Positions 20,919 through 32,700 of a stretch of DNA of 64,000 nt are shown piece after piece; position 1 is the stretch's first letter, and the number at the start of each line of letters is the position of its first letter. Origin of the DNA: Diospyros lotus (taxonomy: Eukaryota; Streptophyta; Magnoliopsida; Ericales; Ebenaceae); the NCBI RefSeq assembly GCF_014633365.1, contig NC_068350.1, positions 38,989,119 through 39,053,118 on the forward strand, read 5' to 3'. Made by a program: the position numbers and the translations under genes. The notes under the pieces were generated by a model. That model searched no databases. It worked only from the letters and a program-made list of their open reading frames with translations, and had not been told where the DNA came from.

Positions 20919-21144
20919 TGTAACATCCCGCTCGAGCGATAGGAAGAACCGGAACAACTTACCCTGATGGGCCTACACGAACTTCCCAGGGGGGTCACCC
21001 ATCCTTGGATTGCCCCAGGTCAAGCACGCTTAACTTGGGAGTTCTTTGCCAACATTCAGCCCAAAAGGTATCCAGCTGGTGTTGTTTCCTTTCTTACACT
21101 ATCCTCGATATATACTAATCTCTCTGGGCTCTCGGGGTATTACA
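20919..21144 (-). repeat. Cassandra 5' LTR
   Basis: Same length as the other LTR. Next to the primer-binding site, separated by two bases, so this is the 5' LTR in minus orientation. Confidence 0.95.
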
Positions 21145-21388
21145 TATGCAGGAAGCATAGATGTGAAAGCTAGACCATGAATGAGTTCATTTGTTTTTTC
21201 TCTTAGATAAAGAAATTCATCTATTAATGATAAAGCCAATTCTTTTCGAAGAACCAAGATAGCTAAATGAGACATTATGCATCTAAGAGAAATACATAAT
21301 ATGGTCTTAGAGGACACCAATCCTAAACCAAAGAGGAAGATATGAAGAAGAATCATATACTAAAGGTGCCCAACTAATTAAAGGACAA

Positions 21389-22204
21389 TCAAAATGTCAT
21401 TAGGTTAAAGTACTTCAAACACTTAGTGTGGATCCAAAGATCACATTGCATACACTCAAGGGCATAGTAGGCTGATCGTCTGATATGAGAGCCACAAATA
21501 GAGCAAGGGGCTAAGACCCCTACCTCGGGGTGGCGGGCAAAACGAAATTGGGTGTGAGAATGCTCTTCGAAACGCATAACAAACTTCACACTCATAGATC
21601 GTTTAATACGATAGATGCATTTTGGATGTAGGGATTGATCACATTTGATGCAGTGATAAAACCAACACACTGAGTTAATGTCTTCCTCACAGATTTCACA
21701 GTAATACTCATTAGGCTGACCTTTGATGGGGGAATAAGTAAGAGCAAATGGGTGTTTGTCATATCTATGCCTAACTGAAAATGGAAAAAGAGCGCATTTG
21801 ATGCACAACTTGAAATTGCGAGCTTCACATAAAAAAAAAAAGTAGAGAATTCTTCTTCTCCACATGCCTTGCAGGAATCTGTGTTTGTTACCCTCCTCAA
21901 GACAAGATTGTTGTCATGAACTTGGTGTTTGATTAATCGTGGAAGTGAAGCACATTTGAGATCAATAAGTGTGAAGATAATACATGTCTTGTTGTGTACG
22001 CAAATGAAGTGGGTGTTCTGGGTGAAAGTATGTGTTGCAGTTCATTAGGTAATTGAGCACACCACTTGTGAAGAAAAAAGTTGCATTCAGCGCAATAGTA
22101 GAATTGAGATGAAATGGTCTCTGCACAGCCGTCACATAATTGGTCATCCTTAGATTCGTCAATTTTCTTATTGACAAAAATCAACGGGTGATCTTTCTTG
22201 AAAC
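21389..22204 (-). pseudogene. DC1-domain gene copy a (broken)
   Basis: Corresponds to exon 3 of the DC1 gene at 38499-37485. It opens with DHPLIFVNKKIDESKDD and a DC1 unit (CDGCAETISSQFYYCAECNF), loses the frame after about 22010, lacks the CDSC-containing part of the second unit (deletion between about 21990 and 21945), shifts frame again near 21840 at a run of A, and ends in the final unit CSICGSHIRRSAYYALECMQCD. DC1 units bind two zinc ions and occur in plant signalling proteins of poorly known function. Exons 1 and 2 are missing. The 3' flank (21145-21388) is shared with copies b and c. Confidence 0.85.
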
Positions 22205-22299
22205 AAAAAATTAACAATTAAAGTATGAATATCTATTTATAGATTACATTTCTAATTAGTCTAGGACTCTAAGACCTATATCAATTAATTTGCATTTAT

Positions 22300-23930
22300 A
22301 AAAAAATTAAATTTGTCTAATAAACTCCTATCGTTGTCAAAGTAAAATTTGAGGAGATATTGTTGTATCATATTTTTTGGTATATGAAAAAATGTGTTTG
22401 ATGCAAAACTTATCTTAGTATGAAAAATCATGATTATGAAACTCATATTTTGAAAAAAGCTTTTATATTTCGAAACATGTATGAATAGTTTTTGTCGCGA
22501 ATGCTTAAATGTTTGGAAAAAATCCAAGTTCATATATGATGTTTCAAAACCAAGTTTCTATGTTTCAAAACACTATTATATATGTTTTAAAATGCATTTT
22601 GTTTAGGTTTCAATGTTTACTAAATCTGCATATCATATTTCGAAACCTATTTGAGTTTAAGTAGTATGTTTTGAAACTTACCTTAGTATGTTTCGAAACC
22701 TATGTCTCTGTCAACAAAGTATTTAAAAACCTTGTTTAACATGTTTTGAAACATGTTTCTGAAGTATGTTTCGAAACTTTCATATCATGTTTCGAAACAT
22801 CTGACTTTGTTAGCAGAATATTTAAAAATCTGTCATGCTTTTGCACTTTAAATCAAAAGTCATTTTAAAAGTCTCTTTTGTCTGAATCTCCATACCCTGA
22901 TGTTTTAATTTCAGATATTGTGGAAGTGAAGAATAAAACAAAATCATTTTGTTTTAAAAGATGTCTCCCACTCATTTTGTCTCTTTGTGCATATCTAGCT
23001 GTAAAGACTGTATGTTTCGAAACATATGTATGTTTCGAAACCTTTGTGTAAAAATATGTTGTTTCGAAACTTACAATGTATATTTCGAAATCTACTTTAT
23101 CATCTTGTCTTTAACGGTTACAATTAGTCAAAAATATATTTCCTTGATATATATATATATATATCAATTTTTGAAGACAAGAAAACTCTCCAACAAGTAT
23201 ACACAAGTTTAAATATCTACAAGAGATATTGCCACAAGCACAAGCAAATAAAGTTCTTTCAACAAACTCTCAAAGAAGATCACTTCAATTATTTTTTGGT
23301 GTGCATTATGGTGTGAAAAGAAAAAGAAAACTGAAACCGTCATCCTCTCAAGCTCTCCTCACTCCATACCAATAAGTTTGTAATAACTATTTGGTAAGGC
23401 ATTCAATTACATTCAAATTGTTGGGTTGTAAAAGATAAGTGTTATTTATCTTGTTGTAAGATTTGAGTTGAGCCCGTAAAAACTCATTGTGTAAGGTTTT
23501 AAGGTGAATCATGGTAAAATCCTTAGTTTTGTTGATCGCTAGTGAAAGTGATTGTGCTTGAAAATTCTTCAAGTGGGTAAGTTTGAAGGTAGTGGAATAG
23601 ACGGATGCCGAACCACTATAAATCTCGTGTGCATTTGATTTCTCATTCTTACTTGTTGTTATCATTATTCATACTTTTAAAAGAATCATTTTTCAAAAGC
23701 TAAAGAAGTTTCGAAACATATCATAATAGGTTTCGAAACATACTTAACAGAAAGTTTGGTTTCGAAACATACTTACTTATATTTCGAAACATACTTAACA
23801 GAAAGGTTTATTTTGAAACATACTTCCTCATGTTTCGAAACATAATGTCTTGCATGCTATAAGTTTTTTTTAATTTATCAAAAATTTATCTAAATTCCAA
23901 TTCATCCCCCCTCTCTTGAGATATACTTGC
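22300..23930 (+). repeat. Copia-like LTR/leader remnant rich in TTTCGAAA motifs
   Basis: The palindromic core TTTCGAAA or close variants (often ATGTTTCGAAAC) recurs about 20 times in two clusters, about 22440-23100 and 23700-23845. Between them, GCCGAACCACTATAAA at about 23610 and, at about 23900, CAATTCATCCCCCCTCTC are phrases typical of the leader of SIRE/Maximus-like Copia elements. No pol sequence follows. ORFs here are not coding. Confidence 0.5.
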
Positions 23931-24715
23931 CATTATATAGAACAGATTATTTACTTGCTTGCACATGTAAGAAAAACTATCAACAACGTTCCAGCAAATT
24001 GGTTATCAAAAACAATGAAAGAAAAACTTTCCACCAAATTATAAATTTCAAGTTCCAAACCCAATATAATATTCTTAGAAAAGTTTATGAATTGACAATT
24101 CAGTCTAGTTTTGTGGTGGTTTGGATTGTTTAGTAATTGGGGGTTGACATTGTAAATATCAACACTCACGTTAAATAATAACTTGAGCTATGAGTATGTT
24201 TATACAACTTAAGTGATTATTTAGATAAGTATCCTCAGTATTTATGCAACCTTGGATGATCAAAGTTAACATGATCCTTAAGTAAATTATTTTATTGAAA
24301 TATATTCAAAGAGTGACATTAATGATAAATTTTTTTTTAACAATTATACATCTCTTTTGATGTTTAGAAGATTATATATTTGTATATTTTTATTAGTTGT
24401 TTAAATCTTTTAGTACGATTTTTGGTTGAGTAAGATGTCTTAACTTAAAACTATAGGTGCTCTTTGTTTTTCTTAATAAAATTCTTATTTACAAAAAAAA
24501 AAATTATACATAAATAACTTTTCGCTAAAAGACAAATAACTTTTTATAAAAATTTTAATATATACCCAATGTTTATTTACTCGAATGCGCCATTCTTCTA
24601 ATTTACTATTTATATATCGATATAATAAAATAGAACGATTTTTTAAAATGTTCAAAAAGTCTAAGAGATATATTTTGATCCTATGACTGAGATAAATTAG
24701 ACTCCCTGCCCAAAA
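23931..24715. other. AT-rich sequence, nothing recognised
   Basis: Short ORFs only, on both strands over the same bases, without domain features. No splice-flanked exon was found. Confidence 0.4.
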
Positions 24716-24990
24716 TTCCTATCTCCCCCGCTCTCTCACTCAATGCCTCTCTCTCTCTTTCTTTCTTTCTCTCTCTCACAAACCCACCCACCTACTCCCT
24801 CATTTAGTGTATCTCTCTCTTTTTCTCTCTCACATACCCACCCACGCATATACACATGCATATACACACACATATACACACACGCGCGCATACACATATA
24901 CACACACATGCATACACATAAATATATATACACACACATACGCATATGCACACATAGACACATATACATTTGCACGATGTGCTCGTGGTA
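24716..24990. repeat. CT and CA/TA microsatellite cluster
   Basis: CT-rich from 24727 to 24835, then ACAC/ATAC repeats with a CACACGCGCGCATACAC core (24870-24890). Overlapping ORFs in all frames are products of the simple repeats. Confidence 0.85.
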
Positions 24991-26979
24991 GGGGGTAACG
25001 AATGGAAAACGCTGCTTGCAGCAATGGGGGGTGACAGCAATGCTCGTATTAGTTGGTTGTTGGTAGCGATCGACCTATCGCCCCCAATCGGCGACCGGAG
25101 GTAGCTAGCGCGGGTGGTTCGACCGTGCATGAAGGAGAAGCAGGAGGAAGAAAAAGATGGGAAGGAAAAAAGAAAATAAAGAAAGAAAAAAATATAAAAT
25201 ATAGAAAAAAAAAAGAAAAAATAAGGGGAAATGACATTGCTGATAGGTGGGTTTTGGCGCAAGGAAGGCAGCCAAAGAGGCAATATGGGTGTGAGCATTT
25301 GCTGGGTTTCTCTTTCGGATTGGTTGATGTAAAAATAATTATTTTTAATTATTTATATTATATATATGGGATAATGTAGAATAAGTATTGGTTTAGTTGA
25401 ATTAAACATTTGATTGGTGTTGTTTAGAATTTGTAGATGGGTGGGTTTTGCGGGTCGGTCCCTCTTCCAATTATTTTTTTTTATTTTTGTTAGAAAATAT
25501 TTTAGAAAAATATTTTTAGATAAAATATTTAAAGTGAGAAACATGAATCAATATTTAAAGTTTAAAGTAAAATTAAAAACATTACACTTATAATATTTTT
25601 AGATAAAATATTTAAAGTTAGAAACATTAATAGAAAGTAAAAATATTTTTAGATAAAATGATCTTAATTGATATTTAAAATTAAAAATATTATACTTATA
25701 ATTTGTGTCTATTAACGTGTGTCCGTTAATAAGATAAAATTACAATTATAAATTGTGTCTACTCGACCACTGTAAAATAAAGAGTATCATAGACTGTCAT
25801 TTTTTTTTTTTTTTTTCTTAAAGAGTATCATTCTAAATATTCTAATTTTAAAAGCATTTAATACTTAATTTTTAAGTATTCTAAATATCAATAGTGTAAA
25901 TTTTGAAATATCAAGTAAATTTTAAATAAAAAAACAACAACAGTGTAAGTTTTAATGTATAAGAATTTGACATGGATGATTCAATTTCAAAAGAAATTAA
26001 AGTCTCTTTTTTAAATCATTGATGATTTAAAAGTCTCTTTATTTAAATAATGATATCAAATTAGGAACTTTAATTCAAAATTTCATATTTTTATCTTTAG
26101 GTATTGAATCTTTAATACTTAAATAAATGTGAAACTGGTTAATCCATCCTATTGAATTACTTAAAGATACAAATATTCAAAAAGAATTTATTTATTTTTT
26201 AATTATATATTTATTTTATTAATTCTATTTTTTATTTTAGGCACAATATTTTTTTTTAAATTAAAATAATATAAAAATCAAAGAGTTTCCCATCACGCAT
26301 GGTCGAAAAACCCAAGGGTCCCCGACCACTCACAGTCAGGAACTCAAGGTTCTCCGACTCGGAACCGGGGTTCCCCCCGCGGTTGATGGTCACGATTGGT
26401 ATATATTGTTTGATATTTAATTTTTAACTAAATTTGTTTAAATTATATAGCACTTAATTGATGTGATTTATTATATATACAATGACTTTAATTTTATTTT
26501 TTGTTTAGTATTTATAATTTTTTTACTTGTTCTTATATTTTAATTTATAATATATTAATGAACATTATAAATCTTATATGTTTGTTTATTATTTAAGTTT
26601 TATAGAGCGTTTAATACAAGTAAATTATTACAAATTTTAACGTAATATATATAAATTATAATTATATTTCAATCTTAATATTATTTATATTGTGTCTTTA
26701 AACAGGAGCATGCGCTAATATATATATATATATATATACACACATCAGTTTAGTTTTGTTGTTGCATTAATTGTGCCTCACATTCGCCTTATTGATCCAA
26801 TCATATTCTTTGTTCTTGAAAAGAGTTTTCGTGTAGAAGAAAAGTGACCCCTTACATATAAATATTTGTTTATATTAAAAAAATTATATTTTAACTCTTG
26901 TAATTTTACATTCTTCTTATTTAAATATTTAATTTTTTATTATTTTAATTATATTTTTAAAATTTTATTATTTTAATTA
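24991..26979. other. No gene seen; AT-rich with one GC-rich island
   Basis: 25000-25330 is moderately GC-rich with a poly-purine stretch (25130-25230). 25570-25690 holds repeats of ATATTTTTAGATAAAATATTTAAAG type. 26300-26400 is a GC-rich patch with repeated GGTTCC/CCGAC phrases, similar in style to 40320-40440. Nothing codes. Confidence 0.4.
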
Positions 26980-27120
26980 CCTCCCTAAACTATACTATTT
27001 CGATATAAGAAACCCTAACAGATTAAATTTAGGAAAAGGCTGAGTTGGATTATCCAAAATTAGTTGACTCGATTTAAAAATTCAATTTTAATCAAATAAT
27101 GGAATTTATGGAACATATGC
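26980..27120. repeat. Family E repeat, copy 3
   Basis: Closely matches 20380-20505 and 36995-37130 and leads directly into a DC1 3' flank at about 27119 without interruption. Confidence 0.75.
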
Positions 27121-27368
27121 AGGAAGCATAGATGTGAAAGCTAGACCATGAATAAATTCAATTTTTTTTTTTTTTTTTTGTTTAGATAAAAAGATTCATC
27201 TATTACTGATAAAGCCAATTCTTTTCAGAGAACCAAGAAAGCTAAATGAGACATTATGCATCTAAGAGAAATATAAAATATAGTCTTAAGAGGACACCAA
27301 TCCTAAACCAAATAGGAAGATGTAAAGGAGAATCATATGCTAAAGATGCCCAACTAATTAAAAGACAT

Positions 27369-28356
27369 TCAAAATGTCATTCGCTGAAAGCACATCAAAC
27401 ACGCTAAGTGGATCCAAATATCACATTGCGTACATTTAAGGGCATCTAATTGTCTGATATGAGAGCCACAAATAGAGCAAGGGGTTAAGACCCTCGAAGG
27501 GGGGCGAGTAGAACGAAATTCGGTGTGAGAATGATCTTTGAAGCGCGTAACAAACTTCACACTCATAGATCATTTAATAGGATAGATGCATTTCGGAAGT
27601 AAATTTGATGCAGTGATAAAACCAATACACTGAGTCAATGTCCTCCTCACAGATTTCACAGTAATACTCATTAGGCTATCCTTTGATGGGGGAATAAGTA
27701 AGAGTAAATGGATGTTTGTCATATCTATGTCTGACTGAAAACGGAAGAAGAGCGCATTTGATGCACAGCTTGAATTTGCAAGTTTCACATAGAAAAAAAA
27801 GCAGAGAATTCACCTACTCCACATCCCTTGCAGCGAGAATATATGTGTCTTACCCTCCTCAAGATAAGTTTGTGGTCATGAACTTGGTGTTTGATTAATA
27901 AAAAAAGTGAAGCACATTTGAGATCAAGCAAGCAGTCGTAGGCAGAGCAAACGAAGGCAAACCCGTTGGAGTACGTATGACAGCTATCACAATAGGTGTG
28001 AAAATAATACATTTCTTGTTGTGTACGCAACTGAAGTGGGTGTTATAGGTGAAGTATGTGTTTCAGTTCATTAGGTAACTCAGCACATCACTTGTGAAGA
28101 AAAAAGTTACATTGAACGCAATAGTAGAATTGAGATGAAATGGTCTGTGCACAGGCGTCACATAATTGGTCATCATTCGATTCGTCAATTTTCTTGTTGA
28201 CAAAAATCAACGGGTGGCTTTCCTTGCAACATGAAATCTCTCTTTTATGTGTTCCTTGTTAGCTGAGATTCTTGATTAACTAGGTTATTAATTCAGCAGA
28301 TTCATCTGGCACTGGCCAATTGATGAGAATATTCTCTTCTTTGAGATCCCTAAAAT
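27369..28356 (-). pseudogene. DC1-domain gene copy b (broken)
   Basis: Aligns with exon 3 of the intact gene, including its splice acceptor (minus strand ATTTTAG/GGATCTC at about 28356). Recognisable pieces: ...WPVPDE-like start near 28310, DHPLIF region near 28215, CDSCHTYSNGFAFVC (about 27990-27945), then the IKHQVHDHKLILRRV stretch and final CSICGSHIRQLDALKCTQCD. There are in-frame stops (for example in the region matching ELMTQLIKKL, at about 28272), frameshifts near 28060 and 27790, and a deletion at about 27600. Not functional. Exons 1-2 are replaced by transposon sequence. Confidence 0.85.
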
Positions 28357-28429
28357 CACAATGTGAGAAGAGAATGTGGCCACGCTTTCACCTGAGAGAC
28401 CTCCTGATAACCCATTTTCCTTTTAGTGC

Positions 28430-29798
28430 AAGTGTTTTCATCTAGAACATTTAAATATTTTAAGGACATACTCCAAATTAGATATTAAATCATATGAGTG
28501 AGAGTTTAAAAATATTTTCATGAATATATGCAAACCATGAATGAAACTGACATATCCTTCGACAATCATTCAACATAAATAAATTCCGACATATCCCAGC
28601 CCAAGAGAATCCCACACAGCACTTAACCCTAATCGGGGAAAATACGATCTCTCTAAAGGCAACACAACCATATCGACATATTAGTGTAACACAATCTTGC
28701 TTAAGAGGGACAACCTCATCGCCTGAAACCGGGTATCACCCCCATATCATATTAGGTATTACGCTCCCACTCAAAAGCATCCGGATCCCAACACAACTTT
28801 GGCCACAAAATGATCAACACTTTCCTAGGAATCCACGTCCACCTCGAGAACAATACTACCCCTCAATGGTCCTGAGGTGATGTCCACTCACAACCCCGCC
28901 ACTTGTCGACTCGCAAAGGTGAAGTCCAGTCTCAGCCCCCGTCACAAATGGGCATTTCCCCTTAGCACGCTTCCCTAGTGCTATCACTCAAGTGCCACAT
29001 ACAAGTTGACAACTCACATCCCACATGGATAACACACAAAATATGCCAATGCCATATACCATAATTTGATGCATCATTTAAATAACATTTCATGTACATA
29101 ATTTATCGCACAAAATTCAATGCACGCGCATAAACATTTAGGGACGAGTCTCCCTCATGAAAACAACCATCACAGGTTAAACCGTTCGCATGTAATAAAA
29201 CCATTTGCAAGGAATCAAATCAAGTTTAGGAGAATCAAAACCAAGTTTTCGGGTAAACTACTCACAAATCAAACCATTTGCATGAACAAGCCAAGTTTTA
29301 GTAGTGAACAACTCACAGTAAACCATTCACATGCAACAAAATCAGTCTTTTCGGTAGAACCACTCACAAGAAATCGAGTTTTTAGTCAGGAACTCTCAAA
29401 ATTTGCGTACCAACCTCAAAATTTGCACAAGTCACTTCACCTCAAGTCTCAAAACATCGTAATCATCATGTTCATTTAAATAGGCATCAGAACCTATTTT
29501 TTCTCATAATTTCCTCAATTTTCTCTATTTTTCTCCCATTTTCCTCTCTAAAATTCCAAATAAATACTTCATTTACTATTTTCTTAAATCTTATTCCACA
29601 ACAATTCATAATATCCTAATAACTTCAAGAGAAAATTACAGAACTTACCTCAATGCATGGCTTGCATGTAAAATGAGGCTGGTCGTTGTGAAAATCGAGA
29701 AACTAAAAAGGCAAACACCAAAACTTTTTGCATAAACACCTAGATATCATTTTTCTCAATTTTTTAGTATTTTTTTCAAATTTTTCTAGCACTCCATG
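28430..29798 (-). repeat. LTR-like element F0, left part
   Basis: Non-coding sequence that resumes after the nested F1 element at 34611 and ends GGGGTCTTACA at 35773. Its left edge is not clear. The 119-residue ORF at 29120 is Lys/Asn/Ser-rich with repeated SVEPLTRN-like phrases and reflects short internal repeats (CACTCACAA, CATTTGCATG). Confidence 0.45.
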
Positions 29799-32700
29799 TG
29801 TAACACCCCAGCCTCTTCAGGGCATTATATCATATGTTAGGATTTATATATATATATATATATACATGAATCAAACTAAAATCCTTAACACATTCGCATA
29901 ATAATAACAATTCCCAAAATTAACGCTAAGGAAATGAAATTCATAATTACCAATGGAATAAGATCAAAACCTAAAAAAAAATATAACACACATGGTTTCG
30001 TACATATTGTCTGCCCATCACATCATTACAATGACCATTTAAAACCACATAACATAATTAAATGAAACAACTGAAACTTAGCCCTGCATAGGGCCCATCG
30101 GCCCAACACGAAACCCTAGGCAGAATCCTGAGTTGCTTTCAGGATAATCCTAACGTTGTTCTATCATTTGCCCTCAAAGAATTACGATTACACTATTAAG
30201 GCGACATCTCAATACCATGCACGAGTATCTATATGCCAATAATATCATGTCATGCAAATATCGTAATACATTGGTGCAACAATACATGTATAAATATAAC
30301 ATGATGTGTAACACCCCGTCTTTTTCTTACCGAGCGTGTCACTATGCTGGGGTCCAAAACATATATAATTTATTTTTTTTTCTTTCTTTCTCGGTACATA
30401 ACTTAAACATTAAGTGCCGAGTTCCAAATAAAACCCCCCAGCAAATCATTAAAAATGTGGAAGTAATAATCGAAATCTGATATGATACATAATCAATTCA
30501 CTTGATTTATAATATAAGAATCTGTACCATGTTTAACATCATATCCTCAATATTGAAATACATAAATACATAGAGATTTCATAATATTCAAACAAGGCTA
30601 ATCATCAATAAAACATCAGTTAAAACATATTCGAGTTAGCTCGCTGAATCCATCGGCCACGCCATCACGTGCCGTCATATCTCAACATGCTCCTTGCTTG
30701 AGCTGCAAGTCTAAACTGGAACGTGGAATGTTCCAAAGGCATAACCCATTAGAAGATGAAACTTCTAGTGAGGGTCCAAAACATATATATGAATGCATGA
30801 TGCGATAACATGAATAACATTTGCCCTTAATGTAACTTCTCAGGCCCACTAACCCAGCACGGAATCCTAGGCAAATCCCGAACCTCTGCATGATAAGCTT
30901 AACGTTATTCCATCATTGCCCCAGGAGAATTACAACTACACTCTGGGGGCGACATCCTATTCCCACGCACAAACATCAATATAACAATAATATCATGTCA
31001 TGCAATTATCAGGACTATTCATGCAATATAAAAAAATAAATATTGCATTCATAACAACATGCATATATGACAAACATATCATGAATATAAGTTCTTGGGA
31101 GAAAAACACTCACAAAATCATAGTTAGGATAGGAAAAACTCACCTTTAGAGATAAACTCGAATTCCTCGAAAAACGTGCATCGCCTTGATATGCATGTCA
31201 CACCTCGATTTTTGTGCCAACTATCAAAAGTTGCACCAATCTCCATTCCTCGAGCACAAATACCATAAAATCATATTAAATCGCTAAATATCTCCATAAT
31301 CCAATTTATTTCATTTTTCCTTTATTTTCTTCCATTTTTCCTTCTAAAAATCCCAATAAATACCATCGAGACTATTTTCTCAAATCTAACTCCATAATAA
31401 TTCATAATAGACTATGAAATTTAAGAAAAAAATACTGAACTTACCCGAATGTTGCGTTTTCACGCAAAACGAGGCTCTTTGATGTTAAAATCGAGATATC
31501 GGGAAGTCCAAATCCAAATCTTTTTATATAAACCTCTAGAACTTGATTTTAGAGGAATTTAGCAATTTTTTTTCATAATTTTTGGATCTTGGACGCGCCC
31601 TCATGCGCCCCTAGAAGTTGGCTCACACGTGCCCACTCGCAGGGCCCAGCTGGCGCGTGTACTGCACGCGCCAGTCGTCTTCTTCGACGAGATTCCGACC
31701 AGTTCTGGTTTCTTGGCCATATCTCCTTCATCTGAGATTCAATTGACCGTTTGAACCTATGGCTTCGTCATTTCACCCTCTACAAGATAATACCATAAAA
31801 TCCTCAAACCGAGCCATTTTCAGACTGCTCAAGCTCGTTTTTCGGCGAAGCTCGTTTTTCCGACAAGGTCCATATCTCCTTCATCTCTCAACGAAAATTG
31901 CTCAAATTTTACAGGAATGATCCTTTGGACATGGGGAACAAAAGCCCCTTATCCGTTGCTCTCAATGTTTGCCCAAACTCTCGGATCTAAAAGTTCAATT
32001 TTTCCTTTATTCGGTCAATTGAAAAACCTCTATTATAGGCAATTTCAAGCCTCCAAATGCCCATGGTTGGTCAATCCAACCTCCCTGAGGCTTCTACCTG
32101 CCCCAGATTAGTCCAAAAATGCCACCAAACACGGATTCAACGTATCGAAATTCTGGCCACGAAACGGCCGAAAATCATGTAGAATTGGTCATCCTCTTAG
32201 CCAATGTCGGCATAAGCTTAACCCAAGAACATCCTAGGCTACTTTTCTCGAATCTTTTGCCATCGAATTCGGTGATAGGAGGTGGTGGAAGAAGCTTGGT
32301 CAGTCATGGCAGAATTTGGTATTTGTGCAATTTTGTAAAATTGCACTTTGACCACAACTTCTTCCCATTTTGAACTTTTGATCCTTTCCTTGAAGTCCCT
32401 GAGCTTCCCAATACTGTCATTGTGACCTATAAGTTCTATACTTTTCATTGCATCCCCGAAGATTCTGAAAAAATGTCATTTCGACCTTCCTCCGGTAAAA
32501 TTAAGAAATTACACTTAGGCCTGAATCTTCGTTTTGGCCCTAAATCTCTTCGTTTCTTCCTGAAACCATTGAAGGGTTGTTTCTTATGAAAAATCGAAGC
32601 CCCCTCAAGTTTCTGTTGACTTCTCGGAAGTCGTCTATCATAATAATTTGATATTGCAGCCTAATTGGCAGCATTTTAGCTGTACCGAAAATCGTTCTCA

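Larger units (their letters stand above)
20506..21144 (-). mobile_element. Cassandra TRIM retrotransposon (complete)
   Basis: 639 bp with two 226-bp LTRs (20506-20731 and 20919-21144) that I find to differ at a single base (A/G near 20556 and 20969). The target duplication TATGC is perfect (20501-20505, 21145-21149). On the minus strand each LTR carries a 5S rRNA-derived stretch with AAGTTAAGCGTGC (box A-like) and GGATGGGTGACC (box C-like), the hallmark of Cassandra. The primer-binding site TGGTATCAGAGC, complementary to initiator tRNA-Met, is at 20916-20905 and a polypurine tract (TAAGGGGGGAAGAA) at about 20745-20732. It has no ORF of its own and must be mobilised by other elements. Near-identical LTRs point to a recent insertion. 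Confidence 0.95.

Noticed and set aside
20570..21060. True 5S rRNA gene
   Set aside because: 5S similarity is partial and repeated in both LTRs of a Cassandra element; full-length 5S is not present.
21145..21388. Independent gene on the minus strand (85-residue ORF 21356-21099)
   Set aside because: The segment is the DC1 3' flank shared with two other copies, and the ORF crosses into the Cassandra LTR.
24736..25298. ORFs rich in Cys/Val/Tyr or His/Thr/Ile
   Set aside because: Products of CA/TA and CT microsatellites in several frames at once.
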